Made by a program: the position numbers and the translations under genes. DNA of 64,000 nt. It comes from Nelumbo lutea. Lineage: Eukaryota > Streptophyta > Magnoliopsida > Proteales > Nelumbonaceae. The notes beneath the pieces were generated by a model. It was not told the origin of the DNA, made no database searches, and saw only the letters and a list, made by a program, of their open reading frames with translations. This document shows, one piece after another, positions 1 to 10,478 of this stretch. The stretch covers positions 32,364,356-32,428,355 of the forward strand of contig JAKGHH010000007.1 in NCBI GenBank assembly GCA_022828595.1. Direction: 5' to 3'. Each line of letters begins with the position of its first letter. The first letter of the stretch is position 1.

Positions 1-849
1 ATGTTGATTGGATAAGCAACAACAATTAAAACATTTTATATTTGGAGAGTGATTTGAGCAAATCTGATTTTTGATGTGGGGACTGGAAATTCAAGGTGAT
101 ACTGGTTAAACTTAATCTGATCACTTCATACAACTCTAATGTCAAAACCATGGACATTAAATGCTTCGAAGATTTTGAAACTCATTTTCTTTATCTTGGT
201 GTTCAATGCCAGCCTCTCGTGGATATCCGAACCACGTTTGAAACAGTTTTATCCACCTTCAGGTAAGAGAAGGAAGATATGTGACATTATAGTTAGGCAG
301 CTCTTTTACATGGTATGAAATGAAAATATGTATGAAATTAAGAGCACTCTAGGAAATGGAGATTCAACAATAGACACTGATTGACCTGATTACATTGAGG
401 GTTATTCATTGGCAGTATGTGTCCAAGGAATCATCCAGCAGGCAAACTGCCCCATCAGAGATGACCCCCCCCGGCGGCAAGCATCAAGGTGACCCTAAAG
501 TGAAGCCTAGAATTTTATGTTTACTATTGAACAATTTTTAGAATTTCTAGTCATAAGGGTACTTTGGCCACTTCACATTTTTTGATATGGGTTCAGTCAT
601 TGTTAAATTAAGGCATTACCAGAATGCATTTAGACATAAGGGTACTTTGGATTTTCTTGCTCTTAGAACTTGTGTAGCAATTCTTTCCCCAAGCCCTGAG
701 TTTCTTCTACTTCTCAGCAAGGTGGCCAGAGTTACTGTTGCCATAATTACGAAATTGCCACTGCAAAACACAAACCCAATTATTTTGAATCTTTGAACCA
801 ACCTCACAATTACCTAACAAATAACTTCCAATGACTGGACCCTACATCA
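1..849. other. Unassigned flank left of copia element 1
   Basis: I recognise no gene here. A stretch near 150-262 ends in a donor-like CAG/GTAAGAG and reads open in one frame for about 40 codons, but it matches no family I know. A C-run followed by a GGCGGC motif lies near 466-476. The short ORFs around 587-807 overlap on both strands and have no recognisable domain. Confidence 0.3.
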
Positions 850-854
850 AAATG

Positions 855-1145
855 TGTTAGCGTAGGGGTATTTCTGTCTTTATACCTTGATTAGTGCTGC
901 TGATCTGTAAGGTTGTGTTGGAACAAGTGCTCTTAACTTAAGTAAGGGCACATAGGTCTTTTCAGTTATGTTTTAATAATAATATAAATACTTACTGGCC
1001 GACTAGGAGAAGTCAAGTTGACTCTTTCAGTTCGAACCAGAATTCTCTCTTCTCTCTTTCTCTCTCTCTCTCTCTATCACCTTTTCTTCTTCTACAAAAC
1101 TGAACTCAGTAAGGCCGAACTCTAAGGCAGACCTGAATTTCATCA
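855..1145 (+). repeat. 5' LTR of copia 1
   Basis: This copy matches 4082-4373 over its whole length. It contains the AT-rich segment AATAATATAAATAC, which could serve as a TATA region (about 975-990), and a CT microsatellite near 1045-1075. It ends immediately before the tRNA-Met primer-binding site. Confidence 0.93.
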
Positions 1146-1157
1146 TGGTATCAGAGC
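1146..1157 (+). other. Primer-binding site (initiator tRNA-Met) of copia 1
   Basis: TGGTATCAGAGC is the standard plant copia primer site, complementary to the 3' end of initiator tRNA-Met. It lies directly after the LTR end. Confidence 0.9.
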
Positions 1158-1860
1158 ATCTTGAATCTGCCTAGATTTCTGCTTGCCTAGGGTTCATTCT
1201 CTGCGCACCCTATCTAGGGTTTTCCTCTTTTTTTCTGTGTTCGATTGGAGATAAGGGAAAGGGCTGGAAAGGAGTGATCGCCCTCTTCCCTTGGAGGTCT
1301 CTATGCCTCCAGTCAGGTCGTATGTGGTCGGTTGCTGTGATTTCTGAGATCGCCCTCTCCTAGTAGAGGAAGAATAGAGGGCCGAACAGTGTGGGCAGTG
1401 GCTGTTGTGTGTGGTTGTTGTGTGTGCAGCAGCTGTTGTGTGTGGACTGTTTTCCTGCTCGTATGGGTGTTACTTCAGCAATAAGGTAACGGATTTCAGT
1501 GCACGATATCTGTTATGGATTAAATAGGAGGTGTGTTTCAGACCATATGCTAGGGTTTCAGCCAGTAAGTTCTAGGGTTTATGCTGGTTTCTTTGTGCAT
1601 TTTGAAGGAAGAGATATGATCATATAGTGGTGAAATTTCAGGTAGTTGTAAGAGTAGGGTTTGTGATGTGAGCACACTTTTCAGCAACAAGTGCTGAAAT
1701 CAGTGTGACAGGTTTGATCTAGGGTTTGTGGTGTAAAGAGCACACATTCCAGCAACAATAAGTGCTGCAATCAGTGTGACAGGTGTGACCTAGTGGTATG
1801 TAGTGTGCAGATCTCAGTGATAATAGAATTCAGCAAGTGTGCAGAATCGGTGATAACATA

Positions 1861-4074
1861 ATGGGAGACAATAATGATTATAAACCTAGTGTGATGGTGC
1901 CTACAGACTACCTGAATGTTCAGATGACCTCCATTAAATTAAATGGAGAGAATTATGTGCCTTGGGCTAAATCTGTTTAAGTCTTTCTGAAGGCAAAGAA
2001 GAAGGTAAAACACATCAGAGAGGAGAAACCCTCCTCTGACTCTCACGAGTATGAAGACAGGAAACAAGAGGATGCTCAGATCATCACATGGTTGAGGAAC
2101 AGTATGGAACCCAGGATTAGTGTGAACTTCATGTTCCTTGATACTGCCAAAGATGTGTGGGACCATGCGAAGAAATTGTATTCGGGGCAGGACAATACAA
2201 CCAGAGTTTATCAGCTTTATCAATAGTACTTTAACCTGCAACAAGGCAATCAGAGTCTTGAGGAGTATTATGCCAACATGAGGAACATACGTAATGAGTT
2301 GAATGTCTATCATCCTCTCACTTCTGATGTCATGATTCAGCAACAACAGAGAGAGCAGCTTGATGTGACTAGATTTTTTGTGGGACTAAAGTTTGAATAT
2401 GAACCAGTACAAGCCCAGATATTAGGGGGATCAGCTCTTCCGTCCCTAGAAGAGGTATTTGCTCGACTCCGGAGGATTTCTATCGGATCTACTAAGAACT
2501 CTAATATCTCAAATAGAACTGCCTTTGCTGCATCGAGAGGTCGCGGTGTTAGAGGTGGAGCTCGGGGAGCTCAGTCTGGCCGTGGTGGTGGTAGTGGTTC
2601 TGCATATGGCCGAAGCGGCAATGGTGGGTCTACTCATAATCGTGGTGGTGGGAAGCAAGTTGTTGGTTGTAAATGGGTTTATACGGTTAAGTATATGCCT
2701 GATGGTAGTGTTGAACGCTTGAAAGCGCGATTAGTTGCAAAAGGGTACTCCCAAACCTATGGTATTGACTACACAGAGACCTTCTCACCGGTTGCTAAGA
2801 TAGGGTCAGTTTGTGTAGTGATCTCTCTTGCAGCCATGTATGAGTGGCCACTATATCAGCTTGATATCAAGAATGCCTTTTTGCATGGTGACTTACTCGA
2901 GGAGGTCTACATGGAGCAACGTCCAAGGTTTGTTGCTCAGGGGGAAGATGGTAAGGTGTGCAGACTAAGGAAGGCTATATATGGGCTTAAACAGTCTCCT
3001 CAAGCAAGGTTTGGTAGGTTCAGCGAGGTGGTAAAGAAGTTTGGTATGAAACAGTGCAAAGTTGACCATTCTGTATTTAGTCATGACTCTCCGGGAGGAA
3101 AAATACTGTTGGTGGTGTATGTAGATGATATTGTTATTACTGGGAATGATAACATTGGTATTGACAGGCGGAAGACTTATCTGCAGGATCACTTTCAGAC
3201 AAAGGATCTGGGTAAACTGAAATACTTCTTGGGGATAGAGGTAGCGAGATCCAAGTATGGGATTAACCTGTGCCAGAGGAAGTATGTGCTTGATTTGCTG
3301 GAAGAAACAGGCCTGTTGTGTGCCAAACCAGCTAACACACCCATGGACACAAATATCAAACTAAGTAGTGATATGGGTGAAGTCTTTGAAGACCCTGGCA
3401 GATACCGACGACTTGTGGGCAAACTGAACTACCTAACCATTACCAGACCAGACATCACATTTGCAGTTACTGTGGTAAGCCAGCTCATGCAAAAACCTCT
3501 GATTCCTCATTGGAATGCAGTTCTGAGAATTGTGAAGTATCTAAAAGGGACTTCGGGTCGTGGCCTGATATACAAGAGTGGGGGAAAACTTGAAATATAA
3601 GGGTATTCTGATGCTGATTGGGTTGGGTCTATGTCTGATAGGCGGTCTACTACAGGCTATTGCACATTTCTGGGAGGTAACCTGGTGACATGGAAAAGTA
3701 AGAAGCAGACGGTTGTGGCAAGAAGCAGTGCAGAAGTAGAATATAGGGCTATGGCGCACACCGCTTGTGAATTAGTGTGGCTAAGGAACCATTTACAAGA
3801 AGTAGGGTACAATACTAACACTCCAATGAAGCTCTATTGTGATAATTAGGCTGTAGTTCATATCTTCTCTAATCCAGTGTTTCATGAAAGAACCAAGCAC
3901 ATTGAGGTTGACCGCCACTTTGTGAGGGAGAAGGTGTTGAATGGAGAGCTAGACACTGCACATGTTAATACAGGAAATCAGTGGGCTGACTTATTTACAA
4001 AAGGCTTGAGTCGGGGAAGAGTGGACTACATATGTAACAAGTTGGGAGTATATGATAAATACTCACCAACTTGA
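1861..4074 (+). pseudogene. copia 1 gag-RT-RNase H polyprotein, deleted and stop-interrupted
   Basis: One reading frame runs from ATG 1861 to stop 4072-4074. It begins with copia gag (LNGENYVPWAKS; a TWLRNSM-like motif) up to a Gly/Arg-rich tail near 2540-2650. The sequence then jumps at about 2650-2660 straight into reverse transcriptase (VGCKWVYTVKYMPDGS). The region that should encode zinc knuckle, protease and integrase is absent. RT keeps its YVDD box near 3118-3131. RNase H (YSDADW, SSAEVEYRAMAH, TKHIEVDRHFV) covers 3601-4060. Stops at 1978-1980, 2224-2226, 3598-3600 and 3847-3849 interrupt the frame, but I see no frameshift. The product would not be functional. Confidence 0.9.
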
Positions 4075-4081
4075 GGGGGAG
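4073..4081 (+). other. Polypurine tract of copia 1
   Basis: A purine run (GAGGGGGAG) lies directly before the TG of the 3' LTR. This is the plus-strand priming site in LTR elements. Confidence 0.85.
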
Positions 4082-4272
4082 TGTTAGCATAGGGGTATTT
4101 CTGTCTTTATACCTTGATTAATGTTGCTGAACTGTAAGGTTGTGTTGGAACAAGTGCTCTTAACTAAGTAAGGGCACATAGGTCTTTTCAGTTATGTTTT
4201 AATAATAATATAAATACTTAATGGCCGACTGGGAGAAGTCAAGTTGACTCTTTCAATTCGAACCAGAATTCT

Positions 4273-4307
<35 letters not shown>

Positions 4308-4373
4308 CCTTTTCTTCTTCTACATAATTGAACTCAATAAGGCCGAACTATATGGCAGACCTGAATTCTATCA
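4082..4373 (+). repeat. 3' LTR of copia 1
   Basis: This is the partner of the LTR at 855-1145, with the same TG start and ATCA end. It is followed by the target duplication AAATG. Confidence 0.93.
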
Positions 4374-4413
4374 AAATGTAAAATTACAAAAATTACCCAT
4401 ATGGCTCAAACTT

Positions 4414-4438
4414 AAAAAAAAAAAAAAAAAAAAAAAAA
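4414..4438 (+). repeat. Poly(A) run of about 25 nt
   Basis: The run sits between the flank of copia 1 and the start of a minus-strand copia LTR remnant. It could be the tail of a plus-strand retroposon whose body was broken by copia 1, or simple slippage. Confidence 0.5.
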
Positions 4439-4444
4439 TTACGA

Positions 4445-4730
4445 CCACTTTGATGCCTGAAGTATTTCGAGCAAGAGTAGAAAAGATATGAGAGAAGACA
4501 GGAAGAGAAGAGTGAGAAAATGGGGTGGCAGTTTGCTCCCTGTCCAGCCCAGGATAGAATTTAAATGAAACTTAAAACATGAGAAAGTACAAGATTGCCC
4601 TTTATTAGGTGGGCTGCATATAAACAGTCTTTAAGAGAAGAATAACTTAGGCCCAGTAGACCCAATAGGGAGTAAAGTAAAATAAGAAACAGCCCAGCCC
4701 ATACAACATTAAGACTTACAAGTTACAACA
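4445..4730 (-). repeat. LTR remnant of a minus-strand copia element
   Basis: Read on the minus strand, a purine tract (complement of CTCCCCCTCAAG, 4731-4742) is followed by TGTTGTAACTTG and about 280 bp of non-coding, LTR-like sequence. The lower boundary is uncertain. No partner LTR is visible, so the element is truncated. Confidence 0.55.
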
Positions 4731-4742
4731 CTCCCCCTCAAG

Positions 4743-5319
4743 TTAAGCAAAGATACCGTTATGCTTACCTTGCCTAGTAATTCATGAAATCTTGATTTGG
4801 GCAATCCTTTTGTAAACATATCACCTAGCTGCTTTGCAATAGGTAAATAAGGAGCATACATCCCTGGAAATGATCCTTTCCCAAACAAAATGTCTATCAA
4901 TTTCAAGGTGCTTGGTCCTATCATGTTGGACAGGGTTATTGGCATGATTGTCATTTGTCACAATATAGCCATAAGGGGCCATTAGTTTGAATCTCCAACT
5001 CCCTGAGTAGAATCCGAACCCACAAAAGTTCAGTCTTCAGTCAGACCATGAGCTATAGCCCTATACTCAGCCTTTGCACTGAACCTAGCCACAACTATCT
5101 ACTTCTTGCTTCTCTAAGTAACTAGAATTCCACCACAAAGGTACAATATCCTATGGTAGATCTTCTATCCCCAATAAACCCTATTCAACCAGCATCTACA
5201 AAGCTTTTTTATAATCATTTTATCATGTTTCTTGAACAGCAGTCCCTTTCCTAGACATGACTTGAGGTATCTTAGAATTCATTCAATTGCTCTCACGTGA
5301 AATTTTGGGAACATATGTG
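4743..5319 (-). pseudogene. copia RNase H remnant (copia 3)
   Basis: Minus-strand translation gives decayed copia RNase H. DRRSTIGYCTF-like sequence lies near 5150, an AEYRA-like segment near 5060, and the C-terminal LGDMFTKGLPKSRFHELLG just before the polypurine tract. Several stops and frameshifts interrupt it. It ends at 5319, where the poly(T) of a LINE tail begins, so the LINE probably inserted into this element. Confidence 0.75.
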
Positions 5320-6046
5320 TTTTTTTTTTTTGATCAATAACACCATCTTCATTAAATTAAAAGAAAAGAGGGAATATGGATAGGGAATATGGATACAAAA
5401 GGGGAGATAAAATAACTTAGCTCCCCAAAAACAGAAAACAAAGGGAATGCAAAGAAGAAAGATTAAAAACTAGCCCAAAAAACAAACTCCCTATTCACTC
5501 CTTGCTTGGCCGACCCATCTGCAAATGAGTTGGCACTCCTCTTCAGCCAGCTGTACTGAATCTCAATGTCCCTACCCAGCCATAAGAACTGTTTTTTCTC
5601 ATTGTTAAAGTTCCACAAACCACTGTCCTCTGTCTTCAACCAACTAACCACCACCTTCGAATCACCTTCTAGGATCAAATGGCTGATATTTAATTCCTTT
5701 GCTCTTCGAATTCCTTCAAGCGCTGCAAGGATCTCAGCCCTAAGAGAGTCACCTTCTCCAATAGGGCCAGAGAATAAAGCAGTAACAATCCCTTCCTCAT
5801 TCCTTAAGACTCCTCCAATCCCAGAGGGCCCTGGATTCCTTACACTGCTGCCATCAAAATTCAGCTTTATAAAGCCCGAGGGGGGAGGGGACCAAAATGG
5901 ACAAAGAGTCCTCTTGCATCTAGCAATGGAAGGAATCTCTTTCCAGTTTCTTAGCAAGTCATCCACAAGAAAATCTGAAAACAACTCCATAGATTTTAGC
6001 CAGTGGACAGCCCTTAAAAGGATTTGATCTAACAATTCTTCCAATG
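5320..6046 (-). mobile_element. L1-type LINE 3' end, minus strand
   Basis: A poly(T) run at 5320-5331 is the complement of the poly(A) tail. A 3'UTR of about 130 bp precedes the ORF2 C-terminus. The upstream part is lost in the assembly gap that begins at 6047. Confidence 0.85.
5463..6046 (-). CDS. LINE ORF2 C-terminal RNase H domain (partial)
   Basis: An open frame of about 190 codons ends at stop 5463-5465 and runs into the N gap upstream. It carries a plant RNase H-like (RVT_3) domain: FIKLNFDGSSVRNPGPSG with the first catalytic Asp, then LRAEILAALEGIRRA with the Glu, LILEGDSKVVV with the second Asp, and SANSFADGSAKQG with the final Asp. This domain sits at the C-terminus of many plant L1 ORF2 proteins. 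No stop is seen within the visible part, so this copy is young compared with the other LINE fragments here. The upstream endonuclease and RT cannot be seen. A cellular RNase H is unlikely given the poly(A) tail and short 3'UTR. Confidence 0.85.
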
Positions 6047-6146
6047 NNNNNNNNNNNNNNNNNNNNNNNNNNNNNNNNNNNNNNNNNNNNNNNNNNNNNN
6101 NNNNNNNNNNNNNNNNNNNNNNNNNNNNNNNNNNNNNNNNNNNNNN
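6047..6146. other. Assembly gap of 100 N
   Basis: Exactly 100 unknown bases are present, the conventional length for a scaffold join of unknown size. Any reading frame shown across it is meaningless. Confidence 0.99.
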
Positions 6147-8790
6147 GACAGGGAATTTTTTGGGATATATCGTGAAATTTCACTAAGATTTTAGGAAAAT
6201 AGTTAAAAAATCAGGGAAAATATATGGGAAATTAAGTCAATAAAAACTTCAAAGGAATCCATTTAAGATATTAATCACACCCATTTGAGACAAAGGAATG
6301 GAGGATTATATAGAGATAAGCATTCATTCGTGCTAAACATTAGCGAGGCCTGGAAGAAGTTGCAGAGCTGAAACTAAGGACTTATTTTTGCTGTATTGTT
6401 CTTGGACCAAAACAAGGGGTGGGAAGAAATACAGTTGTTTTGGACTCAATATGTAAACTTTTTCCTCATTTGATTTTGGGATGAGTTTATAAGGAGTGTT
6501 CATTAGCGCAAACTTGAGTTAACAGGATTGAGTTGTGAGGTGTGAGAAAGTCCATAAGATCCAACACGTTAACTATATTTCATAGCAAATGATATTTCTG
6601 CTTATTTCAATGTCAAAGTAAGACGAAATGCAAATATAAATCTGTTTTCTTAAACTAGGAAGGATAAATTACATTTCAGTCAGGACATCTTTTTTTTAAG
6701 TTACCATTCAAATTTTTCTTCTCAACAGTGTTAATTAGAAGTGTTCAGGATGGGAGAAAGAAAATGAGATCAAAGAACCTCACCCTTGTCTTACGTGCAA
6801 AAGGGCAATTGAAGGTAAGTCAAAAGCTTGCAAGTATAATTAGCTGGCTACATTCTCCAATAGAACTTCTCCTGCAAAACAATGGTAAAACTGCGCTTTA
6901 AGAATTATTAACAATATATGCATATTAGGACAGAGAAATAAGGGCCTTTGTGCAACAAAACGGCAAGTGGTTAAGTCCATTATCCAGTATACCACCTACC
7001 CAAACCTACCAGATAGCTGGGACAAAGAGCATTTGAACTCAATGGCCACACAGACAAAAGAAGTATCTAGGCGATATATGGCATTGCACATCAACCAAAG
7101 CCACGTTTCTATGTTAATAAATTTATAATTTTCTGCGCGAGAAAAAGAGATAAACATTCTTCATACCTTTTTTCTTTTTGTTTCTTGAGAAGGTGACTGA
7201 GAACAAAGTGGTATTTTGTTTAAATGTCCAAAAGACAACTAACAAGGAGATTATTATAGCATTTCAATCTTTTATTAATAATAAAATACAATCAAATGTA
7301 GTATTATTAAAATGTCATAGAATGGCATCCCCTCAACTTGAGCTGCTCATATGTAGGGAAGGATATACAACAGCTGAAAGCTAACAACAAAAAAAAAGTA
7401 CCCCAAGCCTATGGGACCCAATACAAGCTCAGGTCTCCCCACCCCTTTATAGCTAGTGTTAAACCCTAACTTGATGGCTCCATGGCTCAGTGGTCGTGGT
7501 GAAACTGCCGGGCAAGACTAACAAATCTTCCATACAAGCTCAGCTCTTCCCACTTTCATTAGCTTTTATATGAGTGCACTACAATACAACAAAATTACAG
7601 ATCCACACCTAATTATGAATTATAACCAAGTATGACAAATATGCCCTTGACCTAAGCCACTAAAAGACTTACTCATCTCATGAGGGAGGCATGAGAATCC
7701 ACAGCCATGAAGGACTGTGGGCAAGGACTGGCATATAGGGTGTACTATTACTGGGATAGCAGGACAGGGCAGATTTAGTAAGGCAGACAATCTATGGCAG
7801 GAAGATGCCGTGGCAGGGCATAGCTGTTGGCCAAGCATGCAGATAGCTTGCAGTTGGCACACCAATGCCAGGACAACAAGACCCAGTGATGCTGGTAGTC
7901 GCCAACAGAGGGTGCACAATGTTCAGATTTGGAAGGCACTCAAGAGCAAAGTGCACACCTGGACAGAAGAATACACACAGATGGGCAAGGGTGGTGATGA
8001 GAACATGACCTGGTCCAGGTGCAAGGTGTATAACAATGAGGCGCAGGCAGTTACGGGTGGTTACTCCTGCCAGTGCTCAAACAAGGCATAGTTACATTTG
8101 AAAATTGAGACCAAAAAAGCAGACTAGCATACTGTAGACCACAACAGGTCATGGTTGGGTATGAGGGCCGGGGGCCTGCCCATCTGTGTGTATTGACCTT
8201 GGGTTCAGGCCAGGTGGTAGAGATGTATATACACATAAGTTTTGACTTTTGAATTGACCCATGGTTGGGCATTGTAACAGGTGTTCTTCAAGGAACCTCA
8301 GCTTTGAATAATCTATTTAAGGTGTCCAACAAGGTACCTAGGTGTTGATTCCTAGGTTATTTTTTTCTTCTTTTTCTCAGTTTGCAGGTTCCAACCTGCA
8401 TCATGCATTAATGGTAGGCACATTAAGTAAAGATTTTTTTTTTTTGGAAAAAGCATAGGTCTTTTTGCTAACCAAATAAGGATTAGGTAAAAGGGTTAAG
8501 CAATATATTTTTGGACATAAATGACATCAAATATAAAATCTGAGAACGTTGTCACTAGTTAATTGGAGATTGGAACCTTAGGTTCATGACCACTTGAGGA
8601 AAAAAAAGAATAAAGGCCAGCAAAACAAAACCTATCAATGCATTTCATAAAGCTCTTGTTATGATCCTGTATCTAAAAAGTACTTAATTTTTCTTTATTT
8701 CTTAGTTTAAAAATTAGTTATATTTCTGAGATCTATTAGAAAGTTTCTTCAATACCCATTTTATCAGGCAACTTACATGCTTAGTTTGTC
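6147..8790. other. Unassigned 2.6-kb region
   Basis: No gene family is recognisable. A 90-nt segment (6729-6817) is bounded by good splice-site consensus and is open in one frame, but it has no identifiable homology. The stretch 7580-8310 is unusually G-rich and reads like the interior or LTR of an unidentified retroelement. A pol III A-box-like motif TGGCTCAGTGGT lies near 7481-7492 without a matching B-box. Confidence 0.3.
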
Positions 8791-8929
8791 CTAGTTCTCT
8801 TGTATATTATAGATGTCATATAGCTTTGAAAAAGAAGAATTATGTTTTAGGAGCAGCTTCTCTGGTGGAGGATTTGCCCCCTTGGAGAGGTTTGTCCCCC
8901 TCAAAGTGGACTTTTCCCGACTTTCCCTA

Positions 8930-9790
8930 TTTATTTTTTGCTTAGTGCAATGGTAAAATCCCAGGCTGATAAGCATGAGAAATGAGGTTCAAGTCTAAGA
9001 ACAGCCATTTTGTGCAAAAAACTGCCAAAGGTTCTTGCATTCCTTTCCTCCCAAATTGTCCAAAGTGCAGTTGCTCTAATACATTTCCACATGATCCTCC
9101 CTCTTTTTGTGGGCCATACAAAGACCAACGGTTCAAAAAGCAAACTTACATCAGTGGGTAGATTCCACCTGCATCTAAATTAGGCTAAAATCTAATCCCA
9201 AATAACAACAGCAAAGGAGCAGGAAATTAGTAAGTGGAAGCAGCCCTCACCATTAGCTTTGCAAAGAATACACCAGTTAGAGGCAAGCACATAAAAGGCT
9301 TCTTCTTCTGTAGGCAGTCTAAGTATTGATTTTCCCACAAAAACACTTCCCAGCAAAACAAAATAATTTTAGGGGGAACAGGCTTTAGCCAAAAGCTCCT
9401 TAACCGAAAAGGCCAACTGAGGGAGGAAGAACAGAGGGTCTTCAAAAAGGAGGCACAAGAGAAGGCTCCCCATGAAGGAGTTGAGGCCCACTTCACTCCT
9501 CTTGATCTCCACACACTTCTAACCCACCTTTTGTCTAACTCTGCTAACTTGGTTTCTTGTAGCAAAACTATATCAGTCTCTCTCTTCTCAAGAAATCCTT
9601 AATCACCCTTCTTTTCCTTGCACTCCCCAAACCTCTCACATTCCAACTAATAATCTTCATTAAGCTTCACACTAGCGTTGGCCCCTCTTCAAATCTAGAA
9701 CTCCCTTAAAGGGGAGACTTCCTTCTCTCCCTCTACCACTAAACTCAATATCAGAAATCAATCTCTCCACCTCTGACCTCTTTTCTAGTT
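8930..9790 (-). mobile_element. Rearranged LINE fragment, minus strand
   Basis: Minus-strand translation shows, in order, the start of a LINE apurinic endonuclease (KIISWNVRGLGSARKRR near 9580-9660, then LLQETKLAELDKRWVRSVW) and a zinc-binding RT domain tail (PVPPKIILFCWEVF near 9340-9390). The final WTIWEERNARTFGSF motif is near 9010-9060. The whole reverse transcriptase between endonuclease and zinc domain is missing. One frameshift lies near the QETK motif, and the two C-terminal pieces are also out of frame. The element is dead. Confidence 0.75.
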
Positions 9791-9804
9791 GATATCTTGA
9801 TAAC

Positions 9805-10130
9805 AAGTTGTGTAGCTCTAGACTCAAATGGATGTATATGGTCTATAGGTTTTTTTGCCATTAATGAAAAACCTTACTTCTCAAAAAGGAGGAACAACTA
9901 TATTTGGAGTAAATGCTCCCGTGGGAGATTTGGTCCCTCAAAGAGGCATACCTACATGCCCTCGAAGTTGACTGTTCTAACCTTTTTCTCTACTTTCATT
10001 TCTATTATATATTAGTTACGACTGTCGGGATCATAATAGCCCTTGACCAAACATACTATTAGTAACCAGGAATAAACTAGAAACAAAGTTACTTGTATAT
10101 GTTTTTCAAACAAAGTAAGGATTACAAAAA
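9805..10130 (+). repeat. Dispersed repeat copy 1 (uninterrupted)
   Basis: About 320 bp match 13315-13520 plus 19600-19720. Shared landmarks are ATTAATGAAAAACCTT-type sequence near 9860, the AAAAGGAGGAAC block, TTTCATTTCTATT near 9985, and TATATGTTTTTCAAACAAAG near 10096. The left part resembles the 3' tail of a LINE. In this copy the site that holds the gypsy element in copy 2 is empty (about 10013-10036). Confidence 0.75.
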
Positions 10131-10381
10131 CTTATGATCAATAAATAGCTCAACGAGTCAATTTCAATCACCTTATCCATATAACCATCAAAATGGAGGA
10201 AAAAACAAGAATACAAACACGAAAAAAATCCAGCAAAATTAATTCAGGTGTGAAACTTCTTAATCAGTTAAAAGAATGGAGCAAAACAAACATAGGCAAC
10301 ATAATGACAAATCAAATGATTGAAACAAGCAAACAATCTCTAAAGAAATTGAAGGGAAATTGTAGCTATGGCTCGGGTTAC

Positions 10382-10478
10382 CATTCCATAATCCGATCTT
10401 GAGCTGCTCCTTATGAATATCTTTAACATATCGACCGAGATAACCTAGCAGCAACTGACTAACCAATCCTTCGAACAT
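10382..10478 (-). CDS. VPS13: VPS13-type lipid-transfer protein, first coding exon
   Basis: The minus-strand exon starts at ATG 10478-10476 and ends after AATG at 10382, followed by a GT donor (10381-10380). It encodes 32 codons beginning MFEGLVSQLLLGYLGRYVKD and ending KIGLWN. This is the chorein N-terminal signature of VPS13 proteins, closest to the plant form with a PH domain (Arabidopsis At4g17140 class). VPS13 proteins are long bridge-like lipid channels at membrane contact sites. The next exon should begin with the EEVLLENVE-type segment in phase 1, but I could not find it in the 10.4 kb downstream. Either the first intron extends past the window or the gap, or the gene is broken. This exon itself shows no damage. 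Confidence 0.8.

Larger units (their letters stand above)
855..4373 (+). mobile_element. Ty1/copia LTR retrotransposon, internally deleted (copia 1)
   Basis: The element has two LTRs of about 291 bp that begin TGTTAG and end ATCA. It is flanked by the identical 5-bp target duplication AAATG at 850-854 and 4374-4378. A primer-binding site complementary to initiator tRNA-Met follows the left LTR, and a purine tract precedes the right LTR. The interior codes for gag fused directly to reverse transcriptase and RNase H. The zinc knuckle, protease and integrase are missing, so this is a non-autonomous deletion derivative. In-frame stops at 1978, 2224, 3598 and 3847 also inactivate it. The LTRs differ at a handful of positions and in the length of a CT run, which suggests a moderately old insertion. 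Confidence 0.95.

Noticed and set aside
5959..6183. ORF spanning the N gap
   Set aside because: About 34 residues are unknown; the frame across 100 N is arbitrary.
6729..6817. Possible 89-nt exon with good splice sites
   Set aside because: A single short open frame with no recognisable homology and no neighbouring exons; consensus splice sites occur often by chance.
7473..7530. tRNA gene or SINE head, from the A-box-like TGGCTCAGTGGT
   Set aside because: No B-box at the expected distance, no cloverleaf, and no target duplication.
7620..8272. Overlapping ORFs on both strands rich in Cys and Leu
   Set aside because: They come from G-rich non-coding sequence; no motif or family.
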